A DNA stretch of 64,000 bases from Pseudonocardia petroleophila (lineage in GTDB: Bacteria > Actinomycetota > Actinomycetes > Mycobacteriales > Pseudonocardiaceae). This document shows positions 8,952 through 21,899 of this stretch, piece after piece. The notes beneath the pieces were generated by a model. That model ran no database searches, had not been told where the DNA came from, and was given only the letters and a program-made list of their open reading frames with translations. The DNA is taken from assembly GCF_014235185.1 (NCBI RefSeq), contig NZ_CP060131.1, positions 4,967,501 to 5,031,500 on the forward strand. The letters run 5' to 3'. The position numbers and the translations under genes are program-made. Numbering within the stretch: position 1 is the first letter of the stretch; the number at the start of each line of letters is the position of its first letter.

Positions 8952-10052
8952 GTGATGAGACGTGACGGGACCAGCCGGGACGGATGGACGCGCTGGGGGC
9001 TGCTCGCCGGGCTCACCGCGGCCGTCTCCCTGGGGATCGCGGCGTTCGGCGTCCCGTCCCCCGCGCTGTTCGGCGGCCTGCTCGTCGCCACCGTCCTGGC
9101 GCTGGCCGGCCGGGCGCCCGAGCGGGTCCCGCGCGGCGCGGCCACGGTGGCGCAGGCCGTCATCGGGGTGGTCATCGGCCTGCTGGCCCGCCCGGGCACC
9201 CTCGGCGCGGTCGCGCAGAGCTGGCTGCCGGTGCTGCTCGTGTCCGTCGGCACGCTGGTCGTCAGCATGGGCGCGGGGCTGCTGATGGGCGTGCGGCGCG
9301 GCGTCAGCCCGCTCACCGGGATGCTCGCGCTCACCGCGGGCGGCGCGTCCGGGCTGGTCGCGGTGGCCCGCGAGCTCGGCGGGGACGACCGGGTGGTCGG
9401 CGTCGTGCAGTACCTGCGGGTCGGGATCGTGACCGCGACGATGCCGGTGGTGGCCGCGCTCGTGTTCGGGGCGACCGTCACCGGCGGGGCGGACCCCGGG
9501 GCCGGGCCGGGCGCGCCGTGGGTCGTCGACCTCGGGTTCCTCGTCGTGTGCGTCGGGGTGGGCCTGCTGATCGCCCGGGTGGCGCGGGTGCCGGCGGCCG
9601 GGCTGCTCGGGCCGATGGCGGTGGCGATCGCGCTGAGCCTGGGCGGGCTGTCGTTCGGGGCGGCCCCGCCCGTGCTGATCGTCGAGATCGCCTACGCGGT
9701 CATCGGCTGGCAGGCGGGCGTGCGGTTCACCCGGACCGCGCTGCGCACCGTCGTCGGGGCGCTGCCCCTGGCCACGGCCCTGATCCTCGCCGTGATCGCC
9801 GCGTGCGCCGGGCTGGGCCTGCTGCTGTCGGAGCTGACGGGCGTCACGCCGCTGGAGGGCTACCTCGCGACCACCCCCGGCGGCGTCTACGCCGTGCTGG
9901 CGACCGCCATCTCGGCGGGCGGCGACGTGACGTTCGTGGTGGCGGTGCAGGTGCTCCGGGTCATCCTCATGCTGCTCGTGGCCCCGCTGCTGGCCCGCCT
10001 GGTGGGGCGCCGCGGCCCGCCCGGCGGTGACCGCGGCGACACCGGGGTGTGA
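8952..10052 (+). CDS. AbrB-family (AbrB_dup) polytopic membrane protein
   Basis: A 366-residue very hydrophobic protein with about ten predicted membrane helices, built as two related halves (Gly-rich segments such as LTAGGASGLVAVARELGGDDRVV in the first half and LATTPGGVYAVLATAISAGGD in the second). This is the PF05145/TIGR03082 family, often annotated as a transcriptional regulator or ammonia monooxygenase. Nothing here looks DNA-binding or enzymatic, so a transporter or membrane-stress role is more plausible. GTG 8952 is followed directly by an ATG; either may start. It is divergent from the aldolase gene, with only 44 bp between starts. Confidence 0.8.
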   Translation: MMRRDGTSRDGWTRWGLLAGLTAAVSLGIAAFGVPSPALFGGLLVATVLALAGRAPERVPRGAATVAQAVIGVVIGLLARPGTLGAVAQSWLPVLLVSVGTLVVSMGAGLLMGVRRGVSPLTGMLALTAGGASGLVAVARELGGDDRVVGVVQYLRVGIVTATMPVVAALVFGATVTGGADPGAGPGAPWVVDLGFLVVCVGVGLLIARVARVPAAGLLGPMAVAIALSLGGLSFGAAPPVLIVEIAYAVIGWQAGVRFTRTALRTVVGALPLATALILAVIAACAGLGLLLSELTGVTPLEGYLATTPGGVYAVLATAISAGGDVTFVVAVQVLRVILMLLVAPLLARLVGRRGPPGGDRGDTGV

Positions 10053-10105
10053 GCCACACCGGGCGGGGGTATCCGGTCGCGAGACATCCCCGAGACGACA
10101 GGAGG
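10047..10105 (+). promoter_or_regulatory. Candidate stress-sigma (SigB/SigF-type) promoter and RBS of csbD
   Basis: GTGT at 10047-10050 and GGGTAT at 10067-10072 are 16 bp apart, which fits the GNNT...GGGTAY layout of actinobacterial general-stress promoters. A strong GGAGG ribosome site at 10101-10105 precedes the CsbD start. CsbD is a known general-stress gene in other Gram-positives, which agrees with this assignment. Confidence 0.45.
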
Positions 10106-10110
10106 CCCCC

Positions 10111-10284
10111 ATGGCGGCCGACGACAAGGCGAGCAACAAGGCCGAGGAGCTCAAGGGCAAGGTCAAGGAGGGCGTCGGCGGCGCCATCGGCGACGAGAAC
10201 CTGGAGCGCCAGGGTCGCAACGACCAGGCCAAGAGCAACCTCAAGCAGGGCGTCGAGAAGATCAAGGACGCCTTCAAGAGCTGA
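10111..10284 (+). CDS. CsbD-family stress protein
   Basis: A 57-residue highly charged protein starting at ATG 10111, 5 nt after GGAGG. The sequence shows the CsbD hallmark: a Lys/Glu-rich amphipathic helix (NKAEELKGKVKEGVG) and a second helix (ERQGRNDQAKSNLKQGVEKIK). CsbD proteins are small, abundant general-stress proteins of unknown molecular action. It is a single-gene unit, with a perfect-stem terminator 15 bp after the stop and a candidate stress-sigma promoter upstream. Confidence 0.88.
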   Translation: MAADDKASNKAEELKGKVKEGVGGAIGDENLERQGRNDQAKSNLKQGVEKIKDAFKS

Positions 10285-10298
10285 CCGCGTACGCAGGG

Positions 10299-10325
10299 CG
10301 GCCCCGGTCGAGCCGACCGGGGCCG
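10299..10325 (+). terminator. Hairpin terminator after csbD
   Basis: An 11-bp perfect stem, CGGCCCCGGTC (10299-10309) pairing with GACCGGGGCCG (10315-10325), with a 5-nt loop. There is no long T run, as is common in very GC-rich actinobacteria. Confidence 0.65.
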
Positions 10326-10368
10326 TCTCGCGTGCGGACGACGGCCCCGCCCGGGCATGATCCCGGAC

Positions 10369-11154
10369 GTGCCGCTCTCCCCCGCCGACCTCTTCTGGGC
10401 CGCCCACGCCGACCTCCCGCGCGAGGCCCCCGGGTCCCCCGCCACCCTCCGCCTGCTGCTGGGGCTGGCCGGGCCCCTGCCGGAGCGGCCCCACGTCGTC
10501 GACGTCGGATGCGGGCCCGGCACCGCGTCCCTGCTCCTCGCGCGGGAGACCGGCGGCACGGTCACCGCACTCGACACGCACGGGCCGTTCCTGGACCGGC
10601 TGCGGGACCGCGCAGCCGCCGAGGGCCTCGGCGACCGGGTGCGTGCGCTGGAGGCCCCGATGCAGGACGTCCCGCTCCCCGACGGTGCCGCCGACCTGGT
10701 GTGGGCCGAGGGATCGGCCTACGTCATGGGGTTCGACGCCGCGCTCGCCGGCTGGCGCCGCCTCCTCGCCCCGGACGGGGTGCTCGTACTCACCGAGGCC
10801 GAGTGGACCACGCCGGACCCCGCCCCGGCCGCACGCGCGTTCTGGGACGCCGGCTACCCCGCCATGCGCACGACGGCGGACAACGTGGCCGCCGCCCAGG
10901 ACGCGGGCTGGACGGTCGCCGCCACCTACCTGCTGCCGGACTCCGACTGGGCGGCCTACTACGACCCCCTCGCCGCCCGGATCGCGGCGCTGCGCGCGGA
11001 GCACCCCGGTCAGGGCGCTGCGCTCGACGAGGTGGGCGCCGAGATCGGGGTGCGGCGCGAGCACGGGGGCGACTACGGCTACACCGCCTACGTCCTGCGT
11101 CCCCGCCACGGGACGCGTCCCTTCCGCGGGCGTCCGGCCGGGGTGACGGGCTAG
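10369..11154 (+). CDS. Class I SAM-dependent methyltransferase
   Basis: A 261-residue protein with the Rossmann-type methyltransferase motif I VVDVGCGPGTASLLLA (about residues 44-59), an acidic end of strand 2 (TALDTHGPF) and the post-motif DLVWAEGSAYVMGF. It resembles small-molecule methyltransferases of the UbiE type; the acceptor is unknown. GTG 10369 was preferred over the ATG at 10357 because CATGAT (10356-10361) stands 7 nt before the GTG and overlaps the ATG. The TAG stop at 11152-11154 forms the first three bases of the next gene's putative -10 box. Confidence 0.8.
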   Translation: MPLSPADLFWAAHADLPREAPGSPATLRLLLGLAGPLPERPHVVDVGCGPGTASLLLARETGGTVTALDTHGPFLDRLRDRAAAEGLGDRVRALEAPMQDVPLPDGAADLVWAEGSAYVMGFDAALAGWRRLLAPDGVLVLTEAEWTTPDPAPAARAFWDAGYPAMRTTADNVAAAQDAGWTVAATYLLPDSDWAAYYDPLAARIAALRAEHPGQGAALDEVGAEIGVRREHGGDYGYTAYVLRPRHGTRPFRGRPAGVTG

Positions 11155-11164
11155 CGTCGGCCCC

Positions 11165-11551
11165 ATGACCGCGATCGCCACCTTCGCCCTCGTCGCGCTC
11201 GACTGCCCGGACCCGGCCGGGCTGGCCCGGTTCTACGGCGCGATCACCGGGTGGGAGGTCGACGGGGAGCCCCCCGAGCTGATCGGCGACGACGACGGCT
11301 GGGTGCAGCTGCGCGCCCCGGGCGGCGGCGCCACCATCGCCTTCCAGAAGGTGTCCGACCACCGGCCCCCGCAGTGGCCCGGTGCGGAGCACCCGCAGCA
11401 GGCCCACCTCGACTTCGACGTGCCCGACCTCGACGCCGCCGAGGAGCGCCTGCTCGCGATCGGGGCCCGCAAGCACGAGGTGCAGCCCGGCGAGAGCTTC
11501 CGCGTCTACCTCGACCCGGCCGGGCACCCGTTCTGCCTGGTGCAGTCGTGA
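11165..11551 (+). CDS. VOC (glyoxalase/bleomycin-resistance) family protein
   Basis: A 128-residue single-chain protein with two beta-alpha-beta-beta-beta units typical of the vicinal oxygen chelate fold (start FALVALDCPDPAGLARFYG; second half HLDFDVPDLDAAEERLLAIGA; end LDPAGHPFCLVQ). Members bind a metal or a ligand and act as isomerases, dioxygenases or drug-binding proteins; this actinobacterial subgroup has no fixed function. It starts 7 nt after TAGCGT (11152-11157). Its stop overlaps the next start by 4 bp, so it is probably co-translated with the flavoprotein gene. Confidence 0.82.
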   Translation: MTAIATFALVALDCPDPAGLARFYGAITGWEVDGEPPELIGDDDGWVQLRAPGGGATIAFQKVSDHRPPQWPGAEHPQQAHLDFDVPDLDAAEERLLAIGARKHEVQPGESFRVYLDPAGHPFCLVQS

Positions 11552-12183
11552 GCGCCGGCGCGGAGGTCACGACCCTGGAGGAGCTCGACGAGCTGATCGG
11601 CGTCCCGCTGCCCTGGATCGCCGGCAAGGCCCGCGACCGGCTCGACCCGATCGACGTGGAGTGGATCGGGAGCTCACCGTTCTGCCTGGTCTCCACGAGC
11701 GCCGCCGACGGCACCTGCGACGTCTCCCCCAAGGGCGACCCCGCCGGGTTCGTCCGCGTGCTCGACGACCGCACGATCGCGATCCCGGAGCGGCCGGGCA
11801 ACCGCCGCATCGACGGCTACCGCAACATGGTCACCAACCCGCACGTCGGGCTGCTGTTCGTGGTGCCGGGGCGCACCGACACGCTGCGCGTCAACGGGCG
11901 GGTGCGCGTGGTCCGCGACGCCCCGTACTTCGACGACATGGTCGTGAAGGGGCACCGCCCGATCCTGGCCGCCGAGGTCACGGTGCAGGAGATCTTCTAC
12001 CACTGCGCGAAGTCGTTCCTGCGCTCCCACCTGTGGCAGCCCGACCACTGGCACCCCGAGGAGCTGCCCTCGCGCGCGGAGATCGTGCAGGCGCTCGAGC
12101 GCAGGTCCGACTCGCTCGAGGAGGTGCGGAGCTACTACGAGAGCCCGTCCTACACCGACGGGCTCTACCGGCAGAACCTCTGA
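11548..12183 (+). CDS. PPOX-type FMN-dependent flavoprotein (MSMEG_1061-like)
   Basis: A 211-residue protein starting at GTG 11548 within a GTGA overlap with the VOC gene. It has the split-barrel pyridoxamine-phosphate-oxidase-like fold: PFCLVSTSAADGTCDVSPKGDPAGF (FMN-binding strand pair), IPERPGNRRIDGYRNMVTNPHVGLLF, and a C-terminal substrate-lid region HCAKSFLRSHLW. Families of this type use FMN or F420 to reduce or oxidise small molecules. The substrate is not predictable. Pairing with a VOC protein suggests a two-gene unit. Confidence 0.8.
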   Translation: MSAGAEVTTLEELDELIGVPLPWIAGKARDRLDPIDVEWIGSSPFCLVSTSAADGTCDVSPKGDPAGFVRVLDDRTIAIPERPGNRRIDGYRNMVTNPHVGLLFVVPGRTDTLRVNGRVRVVRDAPYFDDMVVKGHRPILAAEVTVQEIFYHCAKSFLRSHLWQPDHWHPEELPSRAEIVQALERRSDSLEEVRSYYESPSYTDGLYRQNL

Positions 12184-12186
12184 GCC

Positions 12187-12720
12187 CTACGGGGTGTCGC
12201 GCACCGCGTCGAGGCGGGCCCGCGCCGCGGCCGGGTCCGGGGTGCGGCCGCGGCCGGTGCCGTCGAGCAGCTCCACGGCGTCGTCGACGGCCCGGCGCAG
12301 CCGGCCCACCTCGGCCGCGCGCAGGGCCAGCTCGGTGTGCATCGACCACAGGTCCACGAACACCGACACCTTCGACCGCAGCACCCACGGGTCGAACGGC
12401 TTGGTGATGTAGTCGACCGCCCCGGCCTGGTAGCCGCGGAAGGCCAGGTGCGGGTCGTAGTCGACGGCGGTGAGGAACAGGATCGGGATGTGCCGGGTGC
12501 GTTCGCGCTGCTTGACGTGCCCGGCCGTCTCGAAGCCGTCCATGCCGGGCATGTGGGCGTCGAGCAGGATCACCGCGTAGTCGCCGGTGAGCAGGCGCTT
12601 GAGGGCGTCCTCCCCGCTGGTGACGGACTCGATCTCGATCGGCAGCCCCTCCAGGATCGCCTGCAGGGCCAGCAGGTTCTCCCGCCGGTCGTCGACGGCC
12701 AGCACGCGCGCGATGCTCAT
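12187..12720 (-). CDS. Response regulator with a receiver domain and no DNA-binding output
   Basis: A 177-residue protein. Residues 5-125 are a receiver domain: acidic pair DD at about 10-11, phospho-acceptor Asp in VILLDAHMPGMDG (about 54), Thr in ILFLTA, and Lys in YITKPFDP. The last 45 residues are a short helical tail without a known DNA-binding domain. It follows the poly-HAMP hybrid kinase 34 bp downstream on the same strand, so it is the likely phosphorelay partner and may act through protein contact. Confidence 0.88.
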   Translation of the reverse strand: MSIARVLAVDDRRENLLALQAILEGLPIEIESVTSGEDALKRLLTGDYAVILLDAHMPGMDGFETAGHVKQRERTRHIPILFLTAVDYDPHLAFRGYQAGAVDYITKPFDPWVLRSKVSVFVDLWSMHTELALRAAEVGRLRRAVDDAVELLDGTGRGRTPDPAAARARLDAVRDTP

Positions 12721-12754
12721 GACCCCTCCGCCGGGACGATCACGTCGGCGGGGC

Positions 12755-17143
<4,389 letters not shown>

Positions 17144-17242
17144 GACGTCCTCCCTGCGCGGCCGTCATCGGTGACGACGACCCTAGTGCAGGCGCCCCCG
17201 CCCCACGGAGCACCGCCTCGACCCGGCGGGCACACTGCAGGG

Positions 17243-19279
17243 ATGCCCGGCACGACCGAGCGGCGGATCCGTCTGCCGCCCGACCCGCGTTCCCCCGGAC
17301 AGGTGCGTCGCATGCTCCTCGACGCGCTCGGCGACCCCGAGTTCGAGACCGTCGTCGACACCACGGTGCTGCTGGCCAGCGAGCTGTGCGAGAACTCGGT
17401 GCTGCACGCCGGCACCGAGTACGAGGTGGAGCTGCGCGTCAACGACGACGCGGTGACGGTCACGGTGAGCGACCGCGGGGCCGGGCCGCTGGAGGTGCAC
17501 CTGGCCCGGCCCCGGCGCCTGTACGGACGGGCGTCGACGCACGGGCGCGGGCTCACGATGCTGCAGCGGCTCGCGGCGGTGTGGGGCACGCGGCACGAGG
17601 CCGACGGCACCCACCGCACCTGGTTCAGCGTCCTGCGCACCCCGGCCCCGCCCGCCCCCGCGCTGCCCGCCGAGCCGGTCGGGTCCGGGCCGGTCCCGGC
17701 CGGCTCCGATCCCGAGCGGACCCGCTGGCTGCTGCACGTCCCGACCGGGCTGGCCGACCGCCTGGAGCCCGCGGAGCTGGTCGCGGAGCTGGCGCGGCGG
17801 CTGCGCGAGGTGCTCGACGCGGGGTCCGTCGTGGTGGAGGTCGACGACGGCGACGGCACCGGGCTCAGCGAGCTCGCCCGGTCGGGCGTCCCCGACCCCG
17901 AGGGCGGGCTCGAGGTCGCGCTCCCGACGACGGCGCCGCTGCGCGGCCGGCTGCGGGTCACCGGCGGGGCCCCCGACGCGCCGGGGCGCGAGCTCGCCGA
18001 GCTCGTGGCGCACCGCGTCGCGATGGCGGTGGAGTCGGCCTGGCTGCGCGGGGTCGACCAGCGCAGGCGCGCCTGGATGACCTACCTCGCCGAGACCAGC
18101 GAGCTGCTGTCCCAGTCCCTCGACGTCGAGCTGGCCGTCGCCGTCGTCCCGCAGGTCGTCGTGCCCCGGCTGGGCCAGTGGTGCGCGGTGCACCTCGCCG
18201 ACCCGCTGGGCCGGCTGCGCCTCGCCGCCCTGACCCACGCCGACGAGGACGAGCTGCCCGAGCTGCGGGCCGTGCTCGACCCGGGCGGGCGCCCCGGGCT
18301 CGGCGGGGAGCTGCGCGACCGGCTCGCCGAGCTGCTCCGCGAGGACGGGGCCACGGTGCGGTTCGCCGTGCCGACCGACGGGGTGGCCGTGGCGCTGCGG
18401 GCCCGCGGCCGCACGCTGGGCACGCTCGTCGTCGGCCGCCCCGACGGCCGCCCGCACTCCCCCGAGGACGTCGTCCTGATCGGCGACATCGCCCGCCGCG
18501 CCGGGCTCGCGATCCACAACGCGCAGAGCACCGCCGCGCACGTCGACGTCTCCCAGGCGCTGCAGCAGGCCCTGCTGCCCCGCGCGCTGCCCGTCGCCCC
18601 CGGTCTCGACTTCGCCGCGCAGTACCTGCCGGCCACCGCGGGCAGCGACGTCGGCGGCGACTTCTACGACGTCCTCACGATCGACCCGGCGCACTGGCTG
18701 GTCTCGATCGGCGACGTCTGCGGCAAGGGCGCGCGGGCCGCCGCGCGCACGGGCCTGGTGCGCGACGTCCTGCGGGTGCTCGTCCGCGACGGGCGGACGC
18801 TCGCGCGCGCGGTCGAGCTGCTCAACGACGTCATGATGGACGCCGACGACCCCCTGCAGTTCTGCACGCTCGCCGCGGCCCAGGTCAGCCGGCCGGGGCC
18901 GGGCGAGCCACCGGGGTTCGACGTCGAGCTGGTGCTGGCGGGTCACCTGCAGCCGGTGCTGGTGCGCCGCGGCGGGACCGCGGAGCTGATCGGGGAGTTC
19001 GGCACGGCCGTCGGGCTGGTGCCGCAGGTGCAGCTCACCGCCACCCGCCACCGGCTCGCCCCCGGCGACACCCTGCTCGTCTACACCGACGGGGTCACCG
19101 AGCGCCGCCGCGGCGACGAGCAGTTCGGCTCCGAGCGCCTGCTCGCCGCCGCGGCCGCCGCAGCGGACCGGCCCGCCGCCGCGCTGGTGGAGGCGGCCCG
19201 GGCCGCGGTCGAGCGGTTCTCCGCCGACCCGCGCGACGACGACATCGCCCTGCTGGCGGTGCGGGCGCTGCCCCACTAG
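17243..19279 (+). CDS. SpoIIE-family phosphatase with N-terminal RsbW-like ATPase domain
   Basis: A 678-residue protein divergent from the hybrid kinase. Residues about 10-130 are a HATPase module (ASELCENSVLHAGTEYEV as N-box and GRGLTMLQRLA as G-box), followed by a GAF-like region (about 150-430) and a PP2C/SpoIIE phosphatase (about 435-678; GGDFYDVL, DVCGKGARAAA, YTDGVTERR, DDDIALL). Such proteins control sigma-factor partner switching by phosphorylating or dephosphorylating STAS proteins. ATG 17243 follows CACACT (17231-17236) by 6 nt, indicating a leaderless start. No STAS partner lies beside it; the 3777-8057 protein carries one. Confidence 0.88.
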   Translation: MPGTTERRIRLPPDPRSPGQVRRMLLDALGDPEFETVVDTTVLLASELCENSVLHAGTEYEVELRVNDDAVTVTVSDRGAGPLEVHLARPRRLYGRASTHGRGLTMLQRLAAVWGTRHEADGTHRTWFSVLRTPAPPAPALPAEPVGSGPVPAGSDPERTRWLLHVPTGLADRLEPAELVAELARRLREVLDAGSVVVEVDDGDGTGLSELARSGVPDPEGGLEVALPTTAPLRGRLRVTGGAPDAPGRELAELVAHRVAMAVESAWLRGVDQRRRAWMTYLAETSELLSQSLDVELAVAVVPQVVVPRLGQWCAVHLADPLGRLRLAALTHADEDELPELRAVLDPGGRPGLGGELRDRLAELLREDGATVRFAVPTDGVAVALRARGRTLGTLVVGRPDGRPHSPEDVVLIGDIARRAGLAIHNAQSTAAHVDVSQALQQALLPRALPVAPGLDFAAQYLPATAGSDVGGDFYDVLTIDPAHWLVSIGDVCGKGARAAARTGLVRDVLRVLVRDGRTLARAVELLNDVMMDADDPLQFCTLAAAQVSRPGPGEPPGFDVELVLAGHLQPVLVRRGGTAELIGEFGTAVGLVPQVQLTATRHRLAPGDTLLVYTDGVTERRRGDEQFGSERLLAAAAAAADRPAAALVEAARAAVERFSADPRDDDIALLAVRALPH

Positions 19280-19384
19280 GTGCGACCCGATCAGGTGCGA
19301 CCCGGGTCTCACCGCCCGGACCTGTCGCCCCGCCCGCCGGGCGGGGCACCCTGGGGGCCACGACGGCCCCGACCCCGAGGAGGA

Positions 19385-20875
19385 GTGCTGTCCACGTCCC
19401 TGCGGATCCGGTCCGGACCCGCCGTCGCGCTGGTGCTGTTCTGCCTGTGCGTCGGCCTGCCGGCGACGGTCGCGCTGACGCCCGGCCAGGACCTGGTCGC
19501 GTTCGGCCAGCAGATCAGCGTCGGGGCGCGCACCCCCGACCTGTCGGTCTCCGGGCCCGCGCAGGTGGTGCAGGTCGGCAACACCGCGTTCGACGTCGAG
19601 CGGCTGCGCGTGTGGGGGCCGCTGCGCCCGCAGCTCACGCTCGGCCCGGTGCAGCGCAACGCCGCCGCGCAGGCCGTGCTGGACCCCGAGGCCGGGCCGC
19701 GCCTGCAGCGTGCGGCCGTCGACGCCGTCACCGGCGGGTTCCTCGCCTGGTACCTCACGGGGGCGGCGCTGCTGGTCGCGATCACCCTCGCCGCGTCGGC
19801 CGGGGCCGCCGGGCTGCGCACGCTGCTGGTGCTCCGCAGCGAGAGCCGCCGGCCCGGCGGGCACCGGTCGCTGCCGGAGATCTGGTCCCACTGCGTGCGC
19901 GGCGCCGGGCGGATGACCGCGGCCGCCGTCGTCGCCTCGGTGCTGGCGTGGGGCGCGGCCGGGGGGCTGGCCTACGCGGGCGCGGCGGGCGGCCTGGGTG
20001 ACGTCGCGTCGCTCTCGCAGCTGGTGGGGGCCCGGCACCTGGCGACGCCGCCCGCCGGTCCCGTCGTCACCGGCTTCGACGGGGCCGTGATCGGCGACTC
20101 CCGGGTCGCCCGGCTCGGCGGCCCGCCGCTGCCCGACGGCACCCCCGACGACGTGGCCTGCCAGCGCAGCACCGACTCGCTCGCCGAGCAGATCGCGGCG
20201 CTGCGCGGGGACCGCGTGCTCAACCTGGCCTGCCCGTCGGCCACCGTCACCGCCGGGCTCCGCGGCCCCCAGGACGAGGGAGGGCGGACGCTGGAGCCGC
20301 AGGTCGGCCGGCTCAAGCAGGTGCAGGGCCTGGACTGGGTCGTGGTCGCCGTCGGCCCGAACGACGTGGGCTGGATCGACTTCCTGCTCTACTGCTACGG
20401 CGTGCCGGACTGCTCGGACAACCTCACCCAGGGCGAGTTCGACTACCGCCTCGCCGCGTTCGACCGGGTGTTCGGCGACCTGCTCGTCGACCTCAACGAC
20501 CTGCCCGGCCGCCCGCGGATCATCGTGCTGACCTCCTACGACGCGTTCCCGGTCGAGGGCGCCCCGTCGGACGTGCCGTGCCCGGACAGCCGCGGCCCCG
20601 AGGAGTACCCCGGGCTGGACGCGGAGAAGATCGTGCTGCTCGACGAGCGCAACCGCGCCGTCAACGACATCCTCTCCGCGGGGGCGCAGGCCTACGGCTT
20701 CGCGGTCGCCCGCCCGGTCCTGCGCCCGCTGTGCGGGGCGGCCCGCGCGGGGCTCGGCCCCGACCTGCAGGGCCTCGCCGACCCCTTCCCCTTCCACCCG
20801 ACGGGCGTCGGGTCGCTGCGGATGGCGGCCGCGGTGATCCCGCTGCTCGACCCGCCGCCCCCGCAGGGCGGATAG
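19385..20875 (+). CDS. Membrane-anchored SGNH/GDSL hydrolase
   Basis: A 496-residue protein. An N-terminal signal-anchor (about 9-31) and two further membrane helices (about 117-142 and 180-200) precede an extracellular SGNH hydrolase domain (about 225-495). Visible blocks are the nucleophile motif IGDSRVARLG, the block III-type motif VVAVGPNDVGW and the C-terminal FHPTGVGSL with the likely catalytic His. Family members are lipases, esterases or acyltransferases acting on envelope lipids or glycans. The start is uncertain: GTG 19385 directly abuts a GAGGAGGA stretch, so the real start may be a few codons downstream. Its stop TAG lies inside the putative -10 box of dinB. Confidence 0.75.
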   Translation: MLSTSLRIRSGPAVALVLFCLCVGLPATVALTPGQDLVAFGQQISVGARTPDLSVSGPAQVVQVGNTAFDVERLRVWGPLRPQLTLGPVQRNAAAQAVLDPEAGPRLQRAAVDAVTGGFLAWYLTGAALLVAITLAASAGAAGLRTLLVLRSESRRPGGHRSLPEIWSHCVRGAGRMTAAAVVASVLAWGAAGGLAYAGAAGGLGDVASLSQLVGARHLATPPAGPVVTGFDGAVIGDSRVARLGGPPLPDGTPDDVACQRSTDSLAEQIAALRGDRVLNLACPSATVTAGLRGPQDEGGRTLEPQVGRLKQVQGLDWVVVAVGPNDVGWIDFLLYCYGVPDCSDNLTQGEFDYRLAAFDRVFGDLLVDLNDLPGRPRIIVLTSYDAFPVEGAPSDVPCPDSRGPEEYPGLDAEKIVLLDERNRAVNDILSAGAQAYGFAVARPVLRPLCGAARAGLGPDLQGLADPFPFHPTGVGSLRMAAAVIPLLDPPPPQGG

Positions 20876-20882
20876 TCGGGGC

Positions 20883-21893
20883 GTGCCGGTGGTGCTGCAC
20901 GTCGACCTCGACCAGTTCATCGCGGCCGTCGAGGTGCTGCGGCGGCCCGAGCTGGCCGGGCTCCCCGTCGTGGTCGGCGGGCACGGGGACCCGACCCGGC
21001 GCGGGGTCGTCGCCACGGCGTCGTACGCGGCCCGCGAGCACGGGATCCGGTCCGGGATGCCGCTGCGCACCGCCGCGAAGCGCTGCCCGGACGCGGTGTT
21101 CCTGCCCGCCGACAACCCGGCCTACGAGGCCGCGTCCGCCCGGGTGATGGACGTGCTGCGCGGCCTGCCGGACGTGGTCGTCGAGGTGCTGGGCTGGGAC
21201 GAGGCCTTCCTCGGCGTCGAGACCGACGACGCCGGGGCGTTCGCCGCGGCGGTGCAGGAGGCGGTGCACGCGGCCACGGCGCTGCACTGCACGGTCGGGA
21301 TCGGCGACAACCTGCTGCGCGCGAAGATCGCGACCGGGTTCGGCAAGCCCGCCGGGACCTACCGGCTCACCCGCGACAACTGGTTCGCGGTGATGGGCGA
21401 GCGGCCCACGCGGGCGCTGTGGGGCATCGGGGCGCGGACCGCGCGCAGGCTCGCCGACCGGGGGCTGCACACCGTCGCCGACCTCGCCGCGGCCGACCCG
21501 GCCGCGCTCGCCGCCGATCTCGGCCCGCGGATGGGCCCCTACCTCGTGCAGCTGGGCCGCGGCATCGGCCGGGAGCGGGTGGACGGCACCCCGTGGGTAC
21601 CCCGCTCCCACGGCCGCGAGACGACGTTCCCGGAGGATCTCGAGGACTGGGCCGACGTGCGCCGGGAGGTCGCGGCGCTGGCCCGCACGGTCGCCGGCGA
21701 GCTGGCCGGGCGCCCCGCGCGGCGGGTGGGGGTGAAGGTCCGGTTCGTCCCGTTCACCACGCGGACGCGCAGCGCGACGCTGCCCGCGCCGACGCGGGAC
21801 CCCGACGTGCTGGCCGCCGCCGCTGGCGAGGTGCTGGACCGCTTCCCGGCGCGGCGGGCGGTGCGGCTGGTCGGGGTGCGGGCCGAGTTCTAG
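20883..21893 (+). CDS. dinB: Y-family DNA polymerase IV (DinB)
   Basis: A 336-residue translesion polymerase. The palm shows the DxD-type metal site in LHVDLDQF (Asp near 7-9, with Phe 12 as steric gate) and the second acidic pair in GWDEAFL, where the usual Ser before xDE is Gly. A helix-hairpin-helix region (GIGARTARRLADRGLHTVADL) and a little-finger domain follow. No QxSLF-type clamp-binding peptide is visible at the end (VRLVGVRAEF), as in the shorter mycobacterial DinB2 type. GTG 20883 follows GATAGT (20871-20876) by 6 nt, a leaderless pattern. It is convergent with the lipid kinase, 6 bp apart. Confidence 0.9.
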   Translation: MPVVLHVDLDQFIAAVEVLRRPELAGLPVVVGGHGDPTRRGVVATASYAAREHGIRSGMPLRTAAKRCPDAVFLPADNPAYEAASARVMDVLRGLPDVVVEVLGWDEAFLGVETDDAGAFAAAVQEAVHAATALHCTVGIGDNLLRAKIATGFGKPAGTYRLTRDNWFAVMGERPTRALWGIGARTARRLADRGLHTVADLAAADPAALAADLGPRMGPYLVQLGRGIGRERVDGTPWVPRSHGRETTFPEDLEDWADVRREVAALARTVAGELAGRPARRVGVKVRFVPFTTRTRSATLPAPTRDPDVLAAAAGEVLDRFPARRAVRLVGVRAEF

Positions 21894-21899
21894 GCCCGC

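Noticed and set aside
8952..10052. AbrB-type DNA-binding regulator
   Set aside because: The protein is all membrane helices; the family name is historical and no DNA-binding domain is visible.
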